DNA of 64,000 nucleotides from Roseivirga sp. GTDB taxonomy: Bacteria > Bacteroidota > Bacteroidia > Cytophagales > Cyclobacteriaceae. Where the stretch lies: positions 1-64,000 of the forward strand of contig JAAWWF010000010.1 in NCBI GenBank assembly GCA_021404565.1, given 5' to 3'. The notes under the pieces are model-generated. The model had not been told where the DNA came from. It did no database searches and worked only from the letters and a program-made list of their open reading frames with translations. Both the position numbers and the translations under genes were made by a program. This document shows positions 44,649 to 53,756 of this stretch, one piece after another; the first letter of the stretch is position 1, and each line of letters begins with the position of its first letter.

Positions 44649-46067
44649 TTAGTAACCAGGGTTCTGTGTCAACGCACCCTTGCTAAGATTGATCTCTGCC
44701 TGAGGAATAGGAAGCAACACATCTGTAGCACTAAATGAATAACTATTTGCGTCAGAAAATGCGGTAAGCACCTGCTGAGCCACTCCCAATCTGGCTAAAT
44801 CAAACCATCGGTGATTTTCAAAAGCGAGCTCTACCCTTCTTTCGGCAAGCAGTTCATCTTTGGTAATACTCGTTACCGCATCAGTCAAACCTGCCCGGTC
44901 TCTTACCTGTTGGAAAGACTGGAGTGCTGACGCAACTGAAGTATCCGTACCTCCTGCGAGAATAGACTCAACATGCATGAGCAATACATCGGCATAACGA
45001 AGTACAATCCAGTCGTTTCCGGCTTGAGTGGGGTCTGTAGATGTGGGACTAATTCCCAGATTGCTATCTCCGTTTGGTAAATATTTTACCACCTGGAATT
45101 GCGTTGGCTGCAGGGCATCTTGTCTATAAGACAGCGCTGTACGATCCCCTCCTATATTGTCAAGGGCTTCGCGGGCATCTGCCGTGACATAATTCACACC
45201 ACTGGTACGACCTACCGCATTCAACCATTCGGCTGAGAAATTCTGACTGTCACTGGCAAGGTCCGGCACATAGCCTATAGAGAAGATAACCTCATTGTTG
45301 GACTCATTATAGAATACATCTTTGAAATCACCTTCCAGCGAATAGTTACCACCATTGATAATCGATTCCAGCAGTTGTTGTGCCCCAACATAGTTAGAAC
45401 CAGTTGTTAGGTAAACTTTGGCCAGCATGGCCTGAGCCGCAGCTTGAGAGGCTCTGTTTACATGGGTATTGTCAAGGGCTGTTACTGCCATTTCCAGATC
45501 ACTGGTAATTAAGCTGTAGATATCTGCCTCACTGGCTCTGGTGAAAGAAACATCTTCTTCCTGAGGCCCTATGATCCTGTCAACCAATGGAATGGCACCA
45601 TACAGCCTCACCAGATTGAAATAGGCATAAGCTCTTACAAACCTGGCCTCTCCTTCAAACTGTGCGCGGTTGGCATCAGATGCCACATCGATGTTTTCCA
45701 AAACCGTATTGGCTCTGAAAATAACATTGTACATACTACGGTAGTAGTCCAACACAATACCGTTGGTAGAGCGGATATTGAAGCTTTCGAACTGAGCGGC
45801 TTCTCCCTCACTGGCTTTGGTACGTGTATTATCGCTACGCATTTCAGTGAGGTAAAACTCATACTGAATTCCATGATTGTCATTGGTAGAAGTGGAGTTC
45901 ACTCCCTGAATGGCATCGTACATGGCAATCACACCGGTCTCCAACTGCTGATCGTTGGTAAAGTAGGTTACACTACTGATAGCCGCTGATGGAGCCAGGT
46001 CAAGCGCGTCTTCGCAAGCTGCTAAGACAATGACTAATAAAGCTGATATATAGATTAATTTCTTCAT
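44649..46067 (-). CDS. SusD-like glycan-binding outer-membrane lipoprotein
   Basis: A 472-residue RagB/SusD family protein that caps the SusC pore and binds alginate oligomers. The lipobox is LLVIVLAACEDALDL (Cys18). The TPR-rich fold shows TYFTNDQQLETGVIAMYDAI, EGEARFVRAYAYFNLVRLYG (the family hallmark, about 128-147), RASQAAAQAMLAKVYL, DWIVLRYADVLLMHVESI and the end RRVELAFENHRWFDLARLG with LLPIPQAEINLS. It lies 10 bp after the SusC gene and 19 bp before the PKD gene. Confidence 0.95.
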   Translation of the reverse strand: MKKLIYISALLVIVLAACEDALDLAPSAAISSVTYFTNDQQLETGVIAMYDAIQGVNSTSTNDNHGIQYEFYLTEMRSDNTRTKASEGEAAQFESFNIRSTNGIVLDYYRSMYNVIFRANTVLENIDVASDANRAQFEGEARFVRAYAYFNLVRLYGAIPLVDRIIGPQEEDVSFTRASEADIYSLITSDLEMAVTALDNTHVNRASQAAAQAMLAKVYLTTGSNYVGAQQLLESIINGGNYSLEGDFKDVFYNESNNEVIFSIGYVPDLASDSQNFSAEWLNAVGRTSGVNYVTADAREALDNIGGDRTALSYRQDALQPTQFQVVKYLPNGDSNLGISPTSTDPTQAGNDWIVLRYADVLLMHVESILAGGTDTSVASALQSFQQVRDRAGLTDAVTSITKDELLAERRVELAFENHRWFDLARLGVAQQVLTAFSDANSYSFSATDVLLPIPQAEINLSKGALTQNPGY

Positions 46068-46077
46068 GTCTGTTGCT

Positions 46078-49000
46078 TTAAAATTCCATGTTTAAACCAA
46101 GGGAGAATGTGCGGAAAACAGGTGATCCTGCTCTCTGGTAACCCCAGGTTGTAGGGCTGGTATTGTTGATGGACTCAGGATTGAATCCTGTATAACCATC
46201 TGCTGTGAAGTAGAACAGGTTTTGGGCAGACAAATAAACCCTCAGGCTATTGATTCCCATATTGCCCAGTTTAGCACCCGGCAGGTTGTAGCCAAGGCTT
46301 ATGTTTCTGACAGCGATGTAAGACGCATCCTGAATGATATCATTCGTGAAGATTTTTTGTCGGATGAACCCCTGATCAGGAGTAGAGCTAATAAAATCCT
46401 GTGCACTGTTGAACTGGTTGAAAAGATATTGGTCTCCCATATTTCTCACCTCTGCTCCGTGGTTACCCTGTACAAGAATGCTGAAGTCGAACTCTTTGTA
46501 TTTAAAGCTATTCGTCATACTCCAGATCAAATCGGGATATGGATCACCCAGTATGGTCTTGTCATCATCATCGATCAAACCGTCACCGTTAAGGTCTTTG
46601 ACGTACACGTCCTGAGCCTCTCCTCCTACCGGATGAAAAGGATTGCTGAGATACTCCAGTGGAATATCACGGTCTACAACCCAGCCATAAAATGATGAAA
46701 TCGGATTTCCCTGGAGGTTAATCCATTCGGCAGCTCTTTTAGAATCTACGTTTTGGATCTGACCATTGGCATCACCAAAATCTACCAGCTCATTCTTGTT
46801 TCTGGAAAGCAGTAATGAGGTAGACCATTCAAATGTATTACCTCTGATGTTTCGTGTCTGAATTTCAACCTCTACCCCTCTGTTCTTTACTTCACCAAGA
46901 TTTACCAGGGCGTTGTTAAAACCAGTTGTAGAAGAAACAGGGTTATTCAACAGCAACTGGTCACTGGTTCTTTCATAATAGTCTACTGAACCGGAAACCA
47001 CGCCATCGAACAATCCGAAATCCAAACCGGGGTTGATCTCACGTGAACGCTCCCACTGCAAATCAGGGTTGGCAATGTTAATGGCCTGAAAAGCCGCAAC
47101 AATGTTTCCGTTGATGATGGCCGTATTGGGAGAAAGCAGCGATAAGTAAGGATAGTTATCGATCAGGCTACTGCCGGTGCTCAGGTCTTTGTTTCCTGTA
47201 AAGCCATAGCTGGCCCTGATTTTCAAGTGATCAATAACAGGGTTGTTCAGCAAAAAGTCTTCTTCTGAAACTCTCCATCCCAATGAGATGGCCGGGAAAT
47301 TACCAAACTTGTTATTCGGGCCAAAAACCGAGCTACCGTCTCTTCTGATACTCATAGAAGCCAGGTATTTGTCTTTGTAAGCATAGTTTACTCTTCCGAA
47401 AACTGACTGAAAGGCTTCATCATATTGTATAGAAGTAGCATTCGCAATAGTGGTAGCGGCCGCAATGTTGCGCAGAAGATCAGAATCATAACCTGTACCT
47501 GAAATGCTTTCGGATTCGGTATCCCAGCTTTCAGCAGAATAACCAGCTACCGCGTTGATCTCATGGTCTCCTATAGTCTTGCTATAGGTAAAGTAGTTTT
47601 CAGTAACCAGGTGAATCCTGTTGAGGGTAGAAACATCGTATTGGGTGTTGGCAGCTCCATTTCTGTGAGCTAAAACTCCCTGCCACCTGTCTTGCTTGGT
47701 ATTCTGAAAATCTCCGGCCAGTACCGTTCTGAACTTCAGGCCATCTGCTATTTTATATTCAGCGAAGAATCGGCCATATGCTTTGAATTTGAAGTCATTC
47801 CTGTCACGCTCCAGTACTTTAGCAGCAGGGTTTGTATTAGATGTATTACTAATATCCACCAGCGCACTGCCATCTCCGTAGAGATCATAATTATCAAAAT
47901 GCCTTTGTGTTGCGTAATCGCCCACTTGCACATTAGGGTAGATATTTCGATCAACAAACTGGATCGTACGGTCATTGTGGTAAACCGGCAACCATGGAGT
48001 TTGTCTGAGAATATCATGAGTAGAACCGTCAAATCTTCTACGATCGGAGTAGGAAGGTGAAAAACGAGCACCAATCTTAAGCTTATCAGTGATTTTGGTG
48101 TCAACGTTAAGGCTGAACACATAACGTTTGAAATCATCCGTCAGTAACACACCTTCGTCATGCAGGTAACTCATGGTGGCATTGAATTTCGTACGATCAT
48201 TCCCACCTCGGGCACTTACCGAGTGACTTTGGATAGTACCTCCGTCAAAAATCACATCCTGCCAGTCGCGGTCAATGCCGATCAGCTGTTTGTACAGTGT
48301 TCTGTCAGACAGCTCACCATTTGCCTCTAATTCAGCAGCAGCGGTTTCAGCAATTGAAAAGTAGTACGAATCGCTTTGATGTGCCTCCTTTATACCATAA
48401 TAGCCGTTGTAGCTAAATTTTGTCTCACCGGATTTTCCTTGCTTGGTGGTTACTAAAATCACCCCGTTAGCACCTCTTGATCCATAAATGGCGGAGGATG
48501 CAGCATCCTTTAACACCTCGAATGACTCCACTGTGTTCATATCCAGGGCACTCAGAAAGTCGTTATCAACGACCAATCCATCTACTACTATAAGAGGAGC
48601 AGAACTACCACTAATGGAGCCCGTACCTCTGATTCTGATGGTAGGAGCAGAACCTGCTTCTCCTTCCGTACTACTAATATTCACACCTGAAACCTGCCCC
48701 ACCAGCGCATCATCGATACGTGCCACAGGCATTTCATCAAGCTTTTCATTGGTAACCTTCGAGATAGCTCCGGTCAGGTGAGATTTCTTCTCTGTACCGT
48801 ATCCTATCACCACCAGCTCACCCAGCTGCTGTACATCAGGTCTTAGCGTAATATTAATTACAGTCCTGGCACCCACCGCTTCTTCTAGTGTGACATAGCC
48901 GATAAACGAATATATCAGCACATCCTCAGGAGCTACTCGAAGCGAATAGTTTCCATCCGCATCGGTAATATCGCCCTGATTTTTTCCCTTAATTCTAATG

Positions 49001-49143
49001 GACACACCTGGAAGGGATTCACCGGTATCACCAGTAACCACCTTGCCACTCACAGTCGCTCCGTCTTGCGCTGTCAGTGTGACCGACATTACCATCATGA
49101 GCATTAAAGCAACCCACGATGTTGTTGTAAAAATTTGTTTCAT
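46078..49143 (-). CDS. SusC-like TonB-dependent transporter of the alginate locus
   Basis: A 1021-residue outer-membrane transporter. After the signal peptide (LMLMMVMSVTLTAQ) comes a carboxypeptidase-regulatory-like domain (about 28-105: ATVSGKVVTGDTGESLPGVS), the SusC motif LGELVVIGYGTEKKSHLTGA (about 110-130), a plug domain with IRIRGTGSISGSSAPLIVVD and AIYGSRGANGVILVTTKQGK (about 165-235), and a beta-barrel ending in GSPVFRTFSLGLNMEF. It imports alginate oligomers with the SusD partner 10 bp downstream. It is the first gene of the locus operon; the upstream gap to the FadR-type gene is 255 bp. Confidence 0.96.
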   Translation of the reverse strand: MKQIFTTTSWVALMLMMVMSVTLTAQDGATVSGKVVTGDTGESLPGVSIRIKGKNQGDITDADGNYSLRVAPEDVLIYSFIGYVTLEEAVGARTVINITLRPDVQQLGELVVIGYGTEKKSHLTGAISKVTNEKLDEMPVARIDDALVGQVSGVNISSTEGEAGSAPTIRIRGTGSISGSSAPLIVVDGLVVDNDFLSALDMNTVESFEVLKDAASSAIYGSRGANGVILVTTKQGKSGETKFSYNGYYGIKEAHQSDSYYFSIAETAAAELEANGELSDRTLYKQLIGIDRDWQDVIFDGGTIQSHSVSARGGNDRTKFNATMSYLHDEGVLLTDDFKRYVFSLNVDTKITDKLKIGARFSPSYSDRRRFDGSTHDILRQTPWLPVYHNDRTIQFVDRNIYPNVQVGDYATQRHFDNYDLYGDGSALVDISNTSNTNPAAKVLERDRNDFKFKAYGRFFAEYKIADGLKFRTVLAGDFQNTKQDRWQGVLAHRNGAANTQYDVSTLNRIHLVTENYFTYSKTIGDHEINAVAGYSAESWDTESESISGTGYDSDLLRNIAAATTIANATSIQYDEAFQSVFGRVNYAYKDKYLASMSIRRDGSSVFGPNNKFGNFPAISLGWRVSEEDFLLNNPVIDHLKIRASYGFTGNKDLSTGSSLIDNYPYLSLLSPNTAIINGNIVAAFQAINIANPDLQWERSREINPGLDFGLFDGVVSGSVDYYERTSDQLLLNNPVSSTTGFNNALVNLGEVKNRGVEVEIQTRNIRGNTFEWSTSLLLSRNKNELVDFGDANGQIQNVDSKRAAEWINLQGNPISSFYGWVVDRDIPLEYLSNPFHPVGGEAQDVYVKDLNGDGLIDDDDKTILGDPYPDLIWSMTNSFKYKEFDFSILVQGNHGAEVRNMGDQYLFNQFNSAQDFISSTPDQGFIRQKIFTNDIIQDASYIAVRNISLGYNLPGAKLGNMGINSLRVYLSAQNLFYFTADGYTGFNPESINNTSPTTWGYQRAGSPVFRTFSLGLNMEF

Positions 49144-49398
49144 TTTGTAGTCATTAGATTCTAAAAATGTTGGAAGTCAGTATTCGCAGGAATGAATCTT
49201 TCAGGGGAATCCGGGCAAACTTCTCTATATTGGGGCCTGGAAGACCTTTACTTTGCTCTGATACCGATGGCCAAATTGATATTATGAATAAAGTCCTGAG
49301 TCACTCCTACTGAAGATGGATTGGCCAATGGCTGATCCATCGTTTTTTTTTCTAGCAAGTATTCATATTGTTCATTTTTTGATATAAAATCTTGTACG

Positions 49399-50115
49399 TT
49401 AAGGTCTTAGCTTTTTAGCGTAGTTCATCACATCTTCAAGATGTGCCTGCATGGCTTCTTCCACACCAGCCGTATCCCGATCTTTGATCCTGGAGATTAT
49501 CAGTTCATGCTCCTGTACCGCTTTCCCTGATCTGCCATCACCACATACATGGTGTTGTTTGAAATAGTTAAGTATATCGGGTATTATGATCAGCATCATT
49601 GATTTCAATGCTGAGTTTTTGCCTGCTTCTGCAATTTTCAGGTGAAACATCAAATCTTCTTCAATAGCCTCCCCTCCGCTGTCCACTGCTCTTTTGTAAG
49701 AAACCAGAGAAGATTCCAGTGCAGCAATGTCCTCATCAGTTCTTCTGAGAGCCGCAAATTTTGCTGAGTTACATTCCAGAATGTAGCGAGTCTCTACCAG
49801 AGAATGGAAATCTGCTCCCTCAAGATGCAGTACATCTGAGATAAGTCCTTCCAGGGCTGCCACTCCCATGCCGGCTACAATAGTGCCGCTTTGCGGAAGC
49901 GTTCTTAATATGCCATAGAACTCGAGCTTTCTGATGGCATCTCTGACATTGGTACGTCCAATCCCAAAACGCTCGCTCAACATACGTTCCGAAGGGAGTT
50001 TATCTCCCGGCTTTAATTGTCCCGATGAGATCAGCTGCTTTATCTGATTGATAATCTTATCAGCCGGCTTCTCCACCACGATTTCTGTAAAATTATTTAG
50101 TAAGTCGATTGCCAT
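49399..50115 (-). CDS. FadR-subfamily GntR regulator of the alginate locus
   Basis: A 238-residue DNA-binding protein. The winged helix (about 14-80) has IKQLISSGQLKPGDKLPSER, LSERFGIGRTNVRDAIRKLE and LPQSGTIVAG. The FCD ligand domain (about 95-230) has the helices LVETRYILECNSAKFAALR, EEDLMFHLKIAEAGKNS and EHELIISRIKDRDTAGVEEA with MQAHLEDV, with the Asp/His metal-ligand pattern of FCD proteins. Such regulators release DNA on binding a sugar acid; here KDG or DEH is the likely ligand. A 17-bp near-palindrome lies 20-36 bp upstream of its ATG, so it probably represses itself. SusC lies 255 bp downstream in the same direction. Confidence 0.9.
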   Translation of the reverse strand: MAIDLLNNFTEIVVEKPADKIINQIKQLISSGQLKPGDKLPSERMLSERFGIGRTNVRDAIRKLEFYGILRTLPQSGTIVAGMGVAALEGLISDVLHLEGADFHSLVETRYILECNSAKFAALRRTDEDIAALESSLVSYKRAVDSGGEAIEEDLMFHLKIAEAGKNSALKSMMLIIIPDILNYFKQHHVCGDGRSGKAVQEHELIISRIKDRDTAGVEEAMQAHLEDVMNYAKKLRP

Positions 50116-50134
50116 ATTTAACTAGTTTACCAAC

Positions 50135-50151
50135 AACTGGTCGACCAATTT
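50135..50151. promoter_or_regulatory. Operator-like site AACTGGTCGACCAATTT (FadR-type gene)
   Basis: A core palindrome TGGTCGACCA with near-symmetric flanks, 20-36 bp upstream of the FadR-type regulator start. An identical 17-mer lies, inverted, upstream of the Nramp-like gene. Known FadR-subfamily operators (for example of E. coli FadR and PdhR) have a TGGT/ACCA core, which fits. Confidence 0.7.
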
Positions 50152-50366
50152 GGAGAGAAATTTTATTCTGTCAAAGCATTTTCAGAAAAAATGCAAACGA
50201 TTTCATTTCTAAAACCTCAGAATAAACACCTGCTTTTTGGGCTATATGCTGTTATTTATAAGGTTTTATGATATTGTAAAACAAACTCTACAAGTCCATA
50301 CTGGCTGGAATTGCCTAAAACCGCCCTGAAAGCAGAAGATGTAGAGGGACCGCCAGTCCTCCAGGT

Positions 50367-51605
50367 TCACCAGTTGAAAATATCGGAGAGCCCATTCCAT
50401 GAAATGATCAGGGAAAACACAAAAGCCGCTATCATTACAACATTGGCAGGAAGGCGCTTTGCCGGTAATCCTGTATTTTTTCGGTTCCATAAAACCAGAA
50501 AACTCAGCACTACGAGGGGCAGCGCGAAGACATTAAACACCTGTGTAAAAATCTGACCCTGAATTGGGTTGAACCCAAAAACCGGAACGCTCAGGGCCAG
50601 CACACTGGCGATTCCGGTAATGAGCTTAAATCGTCTGGATTTTACGTCCAGTTTTCCGGAACTAAAATCCCCCAGCATTAAGGGTACAATCATCAGACAT
50701 GGAAAAATGGAAGATAAGCCTGCACTCAGGGTACCGGCAAAGAAGATACTCACAGCGACCCTACCCACTGACGGCTCCAATGCACCAGACATATCCAGCA
50801 CATGCGTTATTTCGGTTCCTTTTCCATACAGGCTTCCGCTAGCTACCGCCATAATGGCTCCGCTAATGGTGAATATCAAAATGGCTGCAATGATGGAATC
50901 ATTTCTTTGCACCTTAAAATCGCTTTTGGTCCAACCCTTCCCTTGGATGAATAGTGGGCGGGACAAGAAGGTAGCCGCAGCCATGGTTGTCCCTACAAAG
51001 GCTGCTATGAGTATACCAGCCCCGTCTACCTCCGGAATTTCAGGTACCAGGCCCATGATAACCTCGGAGGGTTGTGGAAATACAAAAATGAGCGTAAACA
51101 CAAATGAAAGGCCCATCAGACTCACAAAGAGGGCCAGCACTTTCTCAAATAGAGAATAATTGCCCCTTGTCAGTAAGAAATAGAAAATACCTATTATGAG
51201 TATCGCCAGACCAAGCACAACCCAATACTTTTGGTCTGCCAGATCTGGGAAATTGATCACCAGAATCTCAAAAATCACATTGGAGGTTATACCCAGGATA
51301 CCTACAAGAGAGTTCCACTGCCCAATACCCACTGTCACTATAATAAACAGAGCGATGACTTTGCCCAAAGGCAGATGTTTCCGTACCGCCAAAAGTGCCG
51401 TCTCCCCTGTAGACAAATAATAAGTACCCGAGACATAAATCAGCACCCCTGAAAACAGACAGCTGAGAAAAAGGACCCAGAGCAGGCCCATTCCAAAGTT
51501 GTTACCCGCTACAATCATGGAAGTGACGCTACCGGTACCAATAGTATAGCCAATGGCAAATATGCCTGGCCCGAAAGAGAGGAGAAACTTCAATAGCTTT
51601 TTCAT
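50367..51605 (-). CDS. Nramp-fold transporter without the canonical metal motifs
   Basis: A 412-residue inner-membrane protein with 11 helices that follows the Nramp (LeuT-fold) layout. Helix 1 reads SFGPGIFAIGYTIGTGS, where metal-transporting Nramps have DPGN; here the place holds GTGS. Helix 6 reads FVGTTMAAATFLSRPLFIQG, where Nramps have MPHN; the Met/His pair is missing. So it probably does not carry Mn or Fe, and another substrate is likely. It precedes the FadR-type regulator and has the same 17-bp operator upstream, which links it to the alginate locus. Import of a uronate-related compound or a magnesium-like ion are guesses; the helices and conserved glycines look intact. Confidence 0.82.
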   Translation of the reverse strand: MKKLLKFLLSFGPGIFAIGYTIGTGSVTSMIVAGNNFGMGLLWVLFLSCLFSGVLIYVSGTYYLSTGETALLAVRKHLPLGKVIALFIIVTVGIGQWNSLVGILGITSNVIFEILVINFPDLADQKYWVVLGLAILIIGIFYFLLTRGNYSLFEKVLALFVSLMGLSFVFTLIFVFPQPSEVIMGLVPEIPEVDGAGILIAAFVGTTMAAATFLSRPLFIQGKGWTKSDFKVQRNDSIIAAILIFTISGAIMAVASGSLYGKGTEITHVLDMSGALEPSVGRVAVSIFFAGTLSAGLSSIFPCLMIVPLMLGDFSSGKLDVKSRRFKLITGIASVLALSVPVFGFNPIQGQIFTQVFNVFALPLVVLSFLVLWNRKNTGLPAKRLPANVVMIAAFVFSLIISWNGLSDIFNW

Positions 51606-51706
51606 ATGTGTGGTTTTAATCGAAGTCGTAAACCGTAGGAGATCGGTCGCTTTGATTCAAACCAATAGGCTTGACCTCGACCGGGGATTTACAACTCAAA
51701 AAAATA

Positions 51707-51723
51707 AAATTGGTCGACCAGTT
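51707..51723. promoter_or_regulatory. Operator-like site (inverted copy) upstream of the Nramp-like gene
   Basis: AAATTGGTCGACCAGTT is the exact reverse complement of the site at 50135-50151. It lies 102-118 bp upstream of the Nramp-like start. The match ends exactly at 17 bp on both sides, so this is a shared site and not a longer duplication. Confidence 0.7.
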
Positions 51724-51975
51724 ACTGACTTACCAATCTGTAAATTAAACAAAATTTGACGAACCGGAAATGGACGCATAGTTTGGGGAGCTGGAATTGC
51801 CCGTTGATTACGCTTGGGATGAAGTAAAAAAGAGCTGAGTTTCTATTGTGCATTTATGGATAGTCCAAAGGAGGATCCGTATAGATTCTGAGGACCTTTA
51901 TCTGAGAGGGCCAGCCTTTCTTCACTTCGTTTCAGCAGATAAACCTCCGGGAGGCTCCCCTACGGACGAAATGAA

Positions 51976-52003
51976 AAAAGCCTGACGCAAAGGTCAGGGT
52001 TTT
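51976..52003 (-). terminator. Hairpin with T tract (probable terminator)
   Basis: CCTGAC at 51981-51986 pairs perfectly with GTCAGG at 51993-51998, and outer A and T tracts extend the stem with a mismatch. The T tract is longer on the minus strand. It would end minus-strand transcripts from the three-gene group at 52383-54227, about 380 bp downstream of the last stop. Confidence 0.6.
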
Positions 52004-52382
52004 GATTGTAGTCCTGAGTGGGACAATATCTAACCCTTTTTGGTCTAAATTGGCTCGATTGGCAGATTTAGTGGGTTCGATAAATTCCGGTTAGGTCAGA
52101 GTAATCAAGCCCTAGAAAAATCCATTGCTACGAATGGACTTATTGAAGATGAATCTGTTGATTTTATAAAATTAATCGGTCATGCTTACCTATTTTTTGC
52201 TAGATAATACAAAGGCAAACCCAATAGTATTCATTAAGAGCCTCTTTTAATTCAATTGGGCCATGCTCACAATTAATTTAGAATTGTAGGTTTCCTGCAC
52301 CCCAGACACGGAAGACTTTGTTGGTTATAGTAAGTTTTCGAAAGGTTTATCTAGGCCCCAAAGGTGATCAAAGAAGGGCCAA

Positions 52383-53216
52383 TCAACGATAATTGAGTTC
52401 TGCATTGTGAAGCAAAAGTAAGGAGACCATTAAAGCTTTCAGTTTGATGAGTTTTTCGTCATCCAACTCAAACTCTTCGTCAATCAGCGTGGCGTAGAAA
52501 TTTATCAAAGGGTTAATCCGGACCCTTTGTTCTTTATCCATTAACAACTTCACGAACTTGTCATACTCAAGTTGTTCCCCATTATCATCTATAAATTGGC
52601 CAAAGCTAGGTTGTAGGCCATACGGAATCCCTCCCTTCATAACGGCTGCTAGTCTGATCACCCTAATGATTGATTCTAATTTAACACTCCCTTGTTTCAA
52701 GGCTAATGTTTCGAGGTTCGTCCATTGCATGCTATGCTCGTTATTAATCACTTGCTGATAACACCGTTTCACTTGCGCATCATCACCAGCTTCTATAAAA
52801 TCTAACAGGCTGTAATTCAGCCTAGCATTTAAAAATGGATATTCCTTAATGATTCTATTGATCCGATGATAAACCTGCAAGTGATTGTAAATGGTGGTGG
52901 TTAGAAAATACCCTCCTGCGCCTTCTTCCGGTGCTTCAGGGTTATTCCAGTCCTGAAAATACCATGAGAAGGGCTTGCCTTCGAATGTATTTGGTAACTG
53001 AAAATTGATATCCTTATAAATATGAATCTTCTTTTCAATGTGGGCCAGCCTATGATAAAGCTCTTCCGAACTAAACTTTAATGGCAGAAAATACTTAGAA
53101 GCCTGTTCTCTCCTGATTTCCGAATCTCTTCTCCAAAGTTCTGTCCTAATGGTCACCAAATAGGTAATGATACCTGTTACTACAGCAATTATCAATGGAA
53201 AGACTAATTCATTCAT
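52383..53216 (-). CDS. Unknown membrane-anchored protein (277 aa)
   Basis: One N-terminal membrane helix (VFPLIIAVVTGIITYLVTI) is followed by a basic stretch (RTELWRRDSEIRREQASK) and a soluble, mostly helical domain of about 240 residues with no motif I recognise. Segments such as YHRINRIIKEYPFLNARLNY and LNYSLLDFIEAGDDAQVKR look like helical repeats. The topology is N-out, with the soluble part in the cytoplasm by the positive-inside rule. It follows two small membrane or exported proteins in the same direction. No homology call is offered. Confidence 0.7.
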   Translation of the reverse strand: MNELVFPLIIAVVTGIITYLVTIRTELWRRDSEIRREQASKYFLPLKFSSEELYHRLAHIEKKIHIYKDINFQLPNTFEGKPFSWYFQDWNNPEAPEEGAGGYFLTTTIYNHLQVYHRINRIIKEYPFLNARLNYSLLDFIEAGDDAQVKRCYQQVINNEHSMQWTNLETLALKQGSVKLESIIRVIRLAAVMKGGIPYGLQPSFGQFIDDNGEQLEYDKFVKLLMDKEQRVRINPLINFYATLIDEEFELDDEKLIKLKALMVSLLLLHNAELNYR

Positions 53217-53258
53217 CTTGTTTGGTTTTTCTTGAGGCCAAAGTGCTTTACATAAGAC

Positions 53259-53750
53259 TCAATCATTACCCTTGACACCCTCTAGGGCTTTCTTGTATTT
53301 CAACAGTTTGTTTCGCTCAAAATCAAAGAGGTTTTCCGTTTTGATCTTTCCTTCCATAAGTCTTTTAATGATCAAAAAATCATTGAAGTCGGCAAATGAT
53401 ATTCCTATCTCCTTCAATTGTAAAATATTATCAATTTCCTTATTCGAAAACCCCGGTGACTTTGGTGGATTATTCAAAGAGATTAGAATACCTTTGAGGT
53501 CGCCATTTGCTACTTTGACAGAGTCGAAATAATCTCGGTATATTTTATTTACCGAGTATTTGCTTTTAATCTTATCAAAAGCATTGGCATAAATAATCAC
53601 GCATTCAACATCTCCTTTGTCTTTTGCTTCTGCCAACAATTCGGAGAGTACATAACAGGTGGCATCGATCTCAGATTGTCGAATGTCCTGAGCATTTACA
53701 TTGGACACCCATATGATTAGCAGCAAAAACGACATTATTTTTTTTTTCAT
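53259..53750 (-). CDS. Unknown small exported protein (163 aa)
   Basis: The signal peptide (KKKIMSFLLLIIWVSNVNAQ) is followed by a mature part of about 143 residues with one Cys pair (ATCYVLSELL and GDVECVIIYA) and a basic C-terminal helix (NLFDFERNKLLKYKKALEG). No family is recognised. It begins 6 bp after the upstream membrane-protein gene and ends 42 bp before the 277-residue gene, so the three are probably one operon. Confidence 0.68.
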   Translation of the reverse strand: MKKKIMSFLLLIIWVSNVNAQDIRQSEIDATCYVLSELLAEAKDKGDVECVIIYANAFDKIKSKYSVNKIYRDYFDSVKVANGDLKGILISLNNPPKSPGFSNKEIDNILQLKEIGISFADFNDFLIIKRLMEGKIKTENLFDFERNKLLKYKKALEGVKGND

Positions 53751-53756
53751 AACAAA

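Larger units (their letters stand above)
51606..52382. other. Long intergenic region at the head of the alginate locus
   Basis: It contains the operator at 51707-51723, an AT-rich candidate promoter for the Nramp-like gene (about 51720-51760) and a hairpin with T tract at 51976-52003. A frame at 52049-52207 (plus) is open for 52 codons without an ATG and looks coding-like in its last part (ALEKSIATNGLIEDESVDF), so it may be the tail of a lost gene. No complete gene was recognised. Confidence 0.5.

Noticed and set aside
49144-49398. A third copy of the 17-bp operator upstream of SusC
   Set aside because: No TGGTCGACCA was found there; only TGGCCA words, which differ in core.
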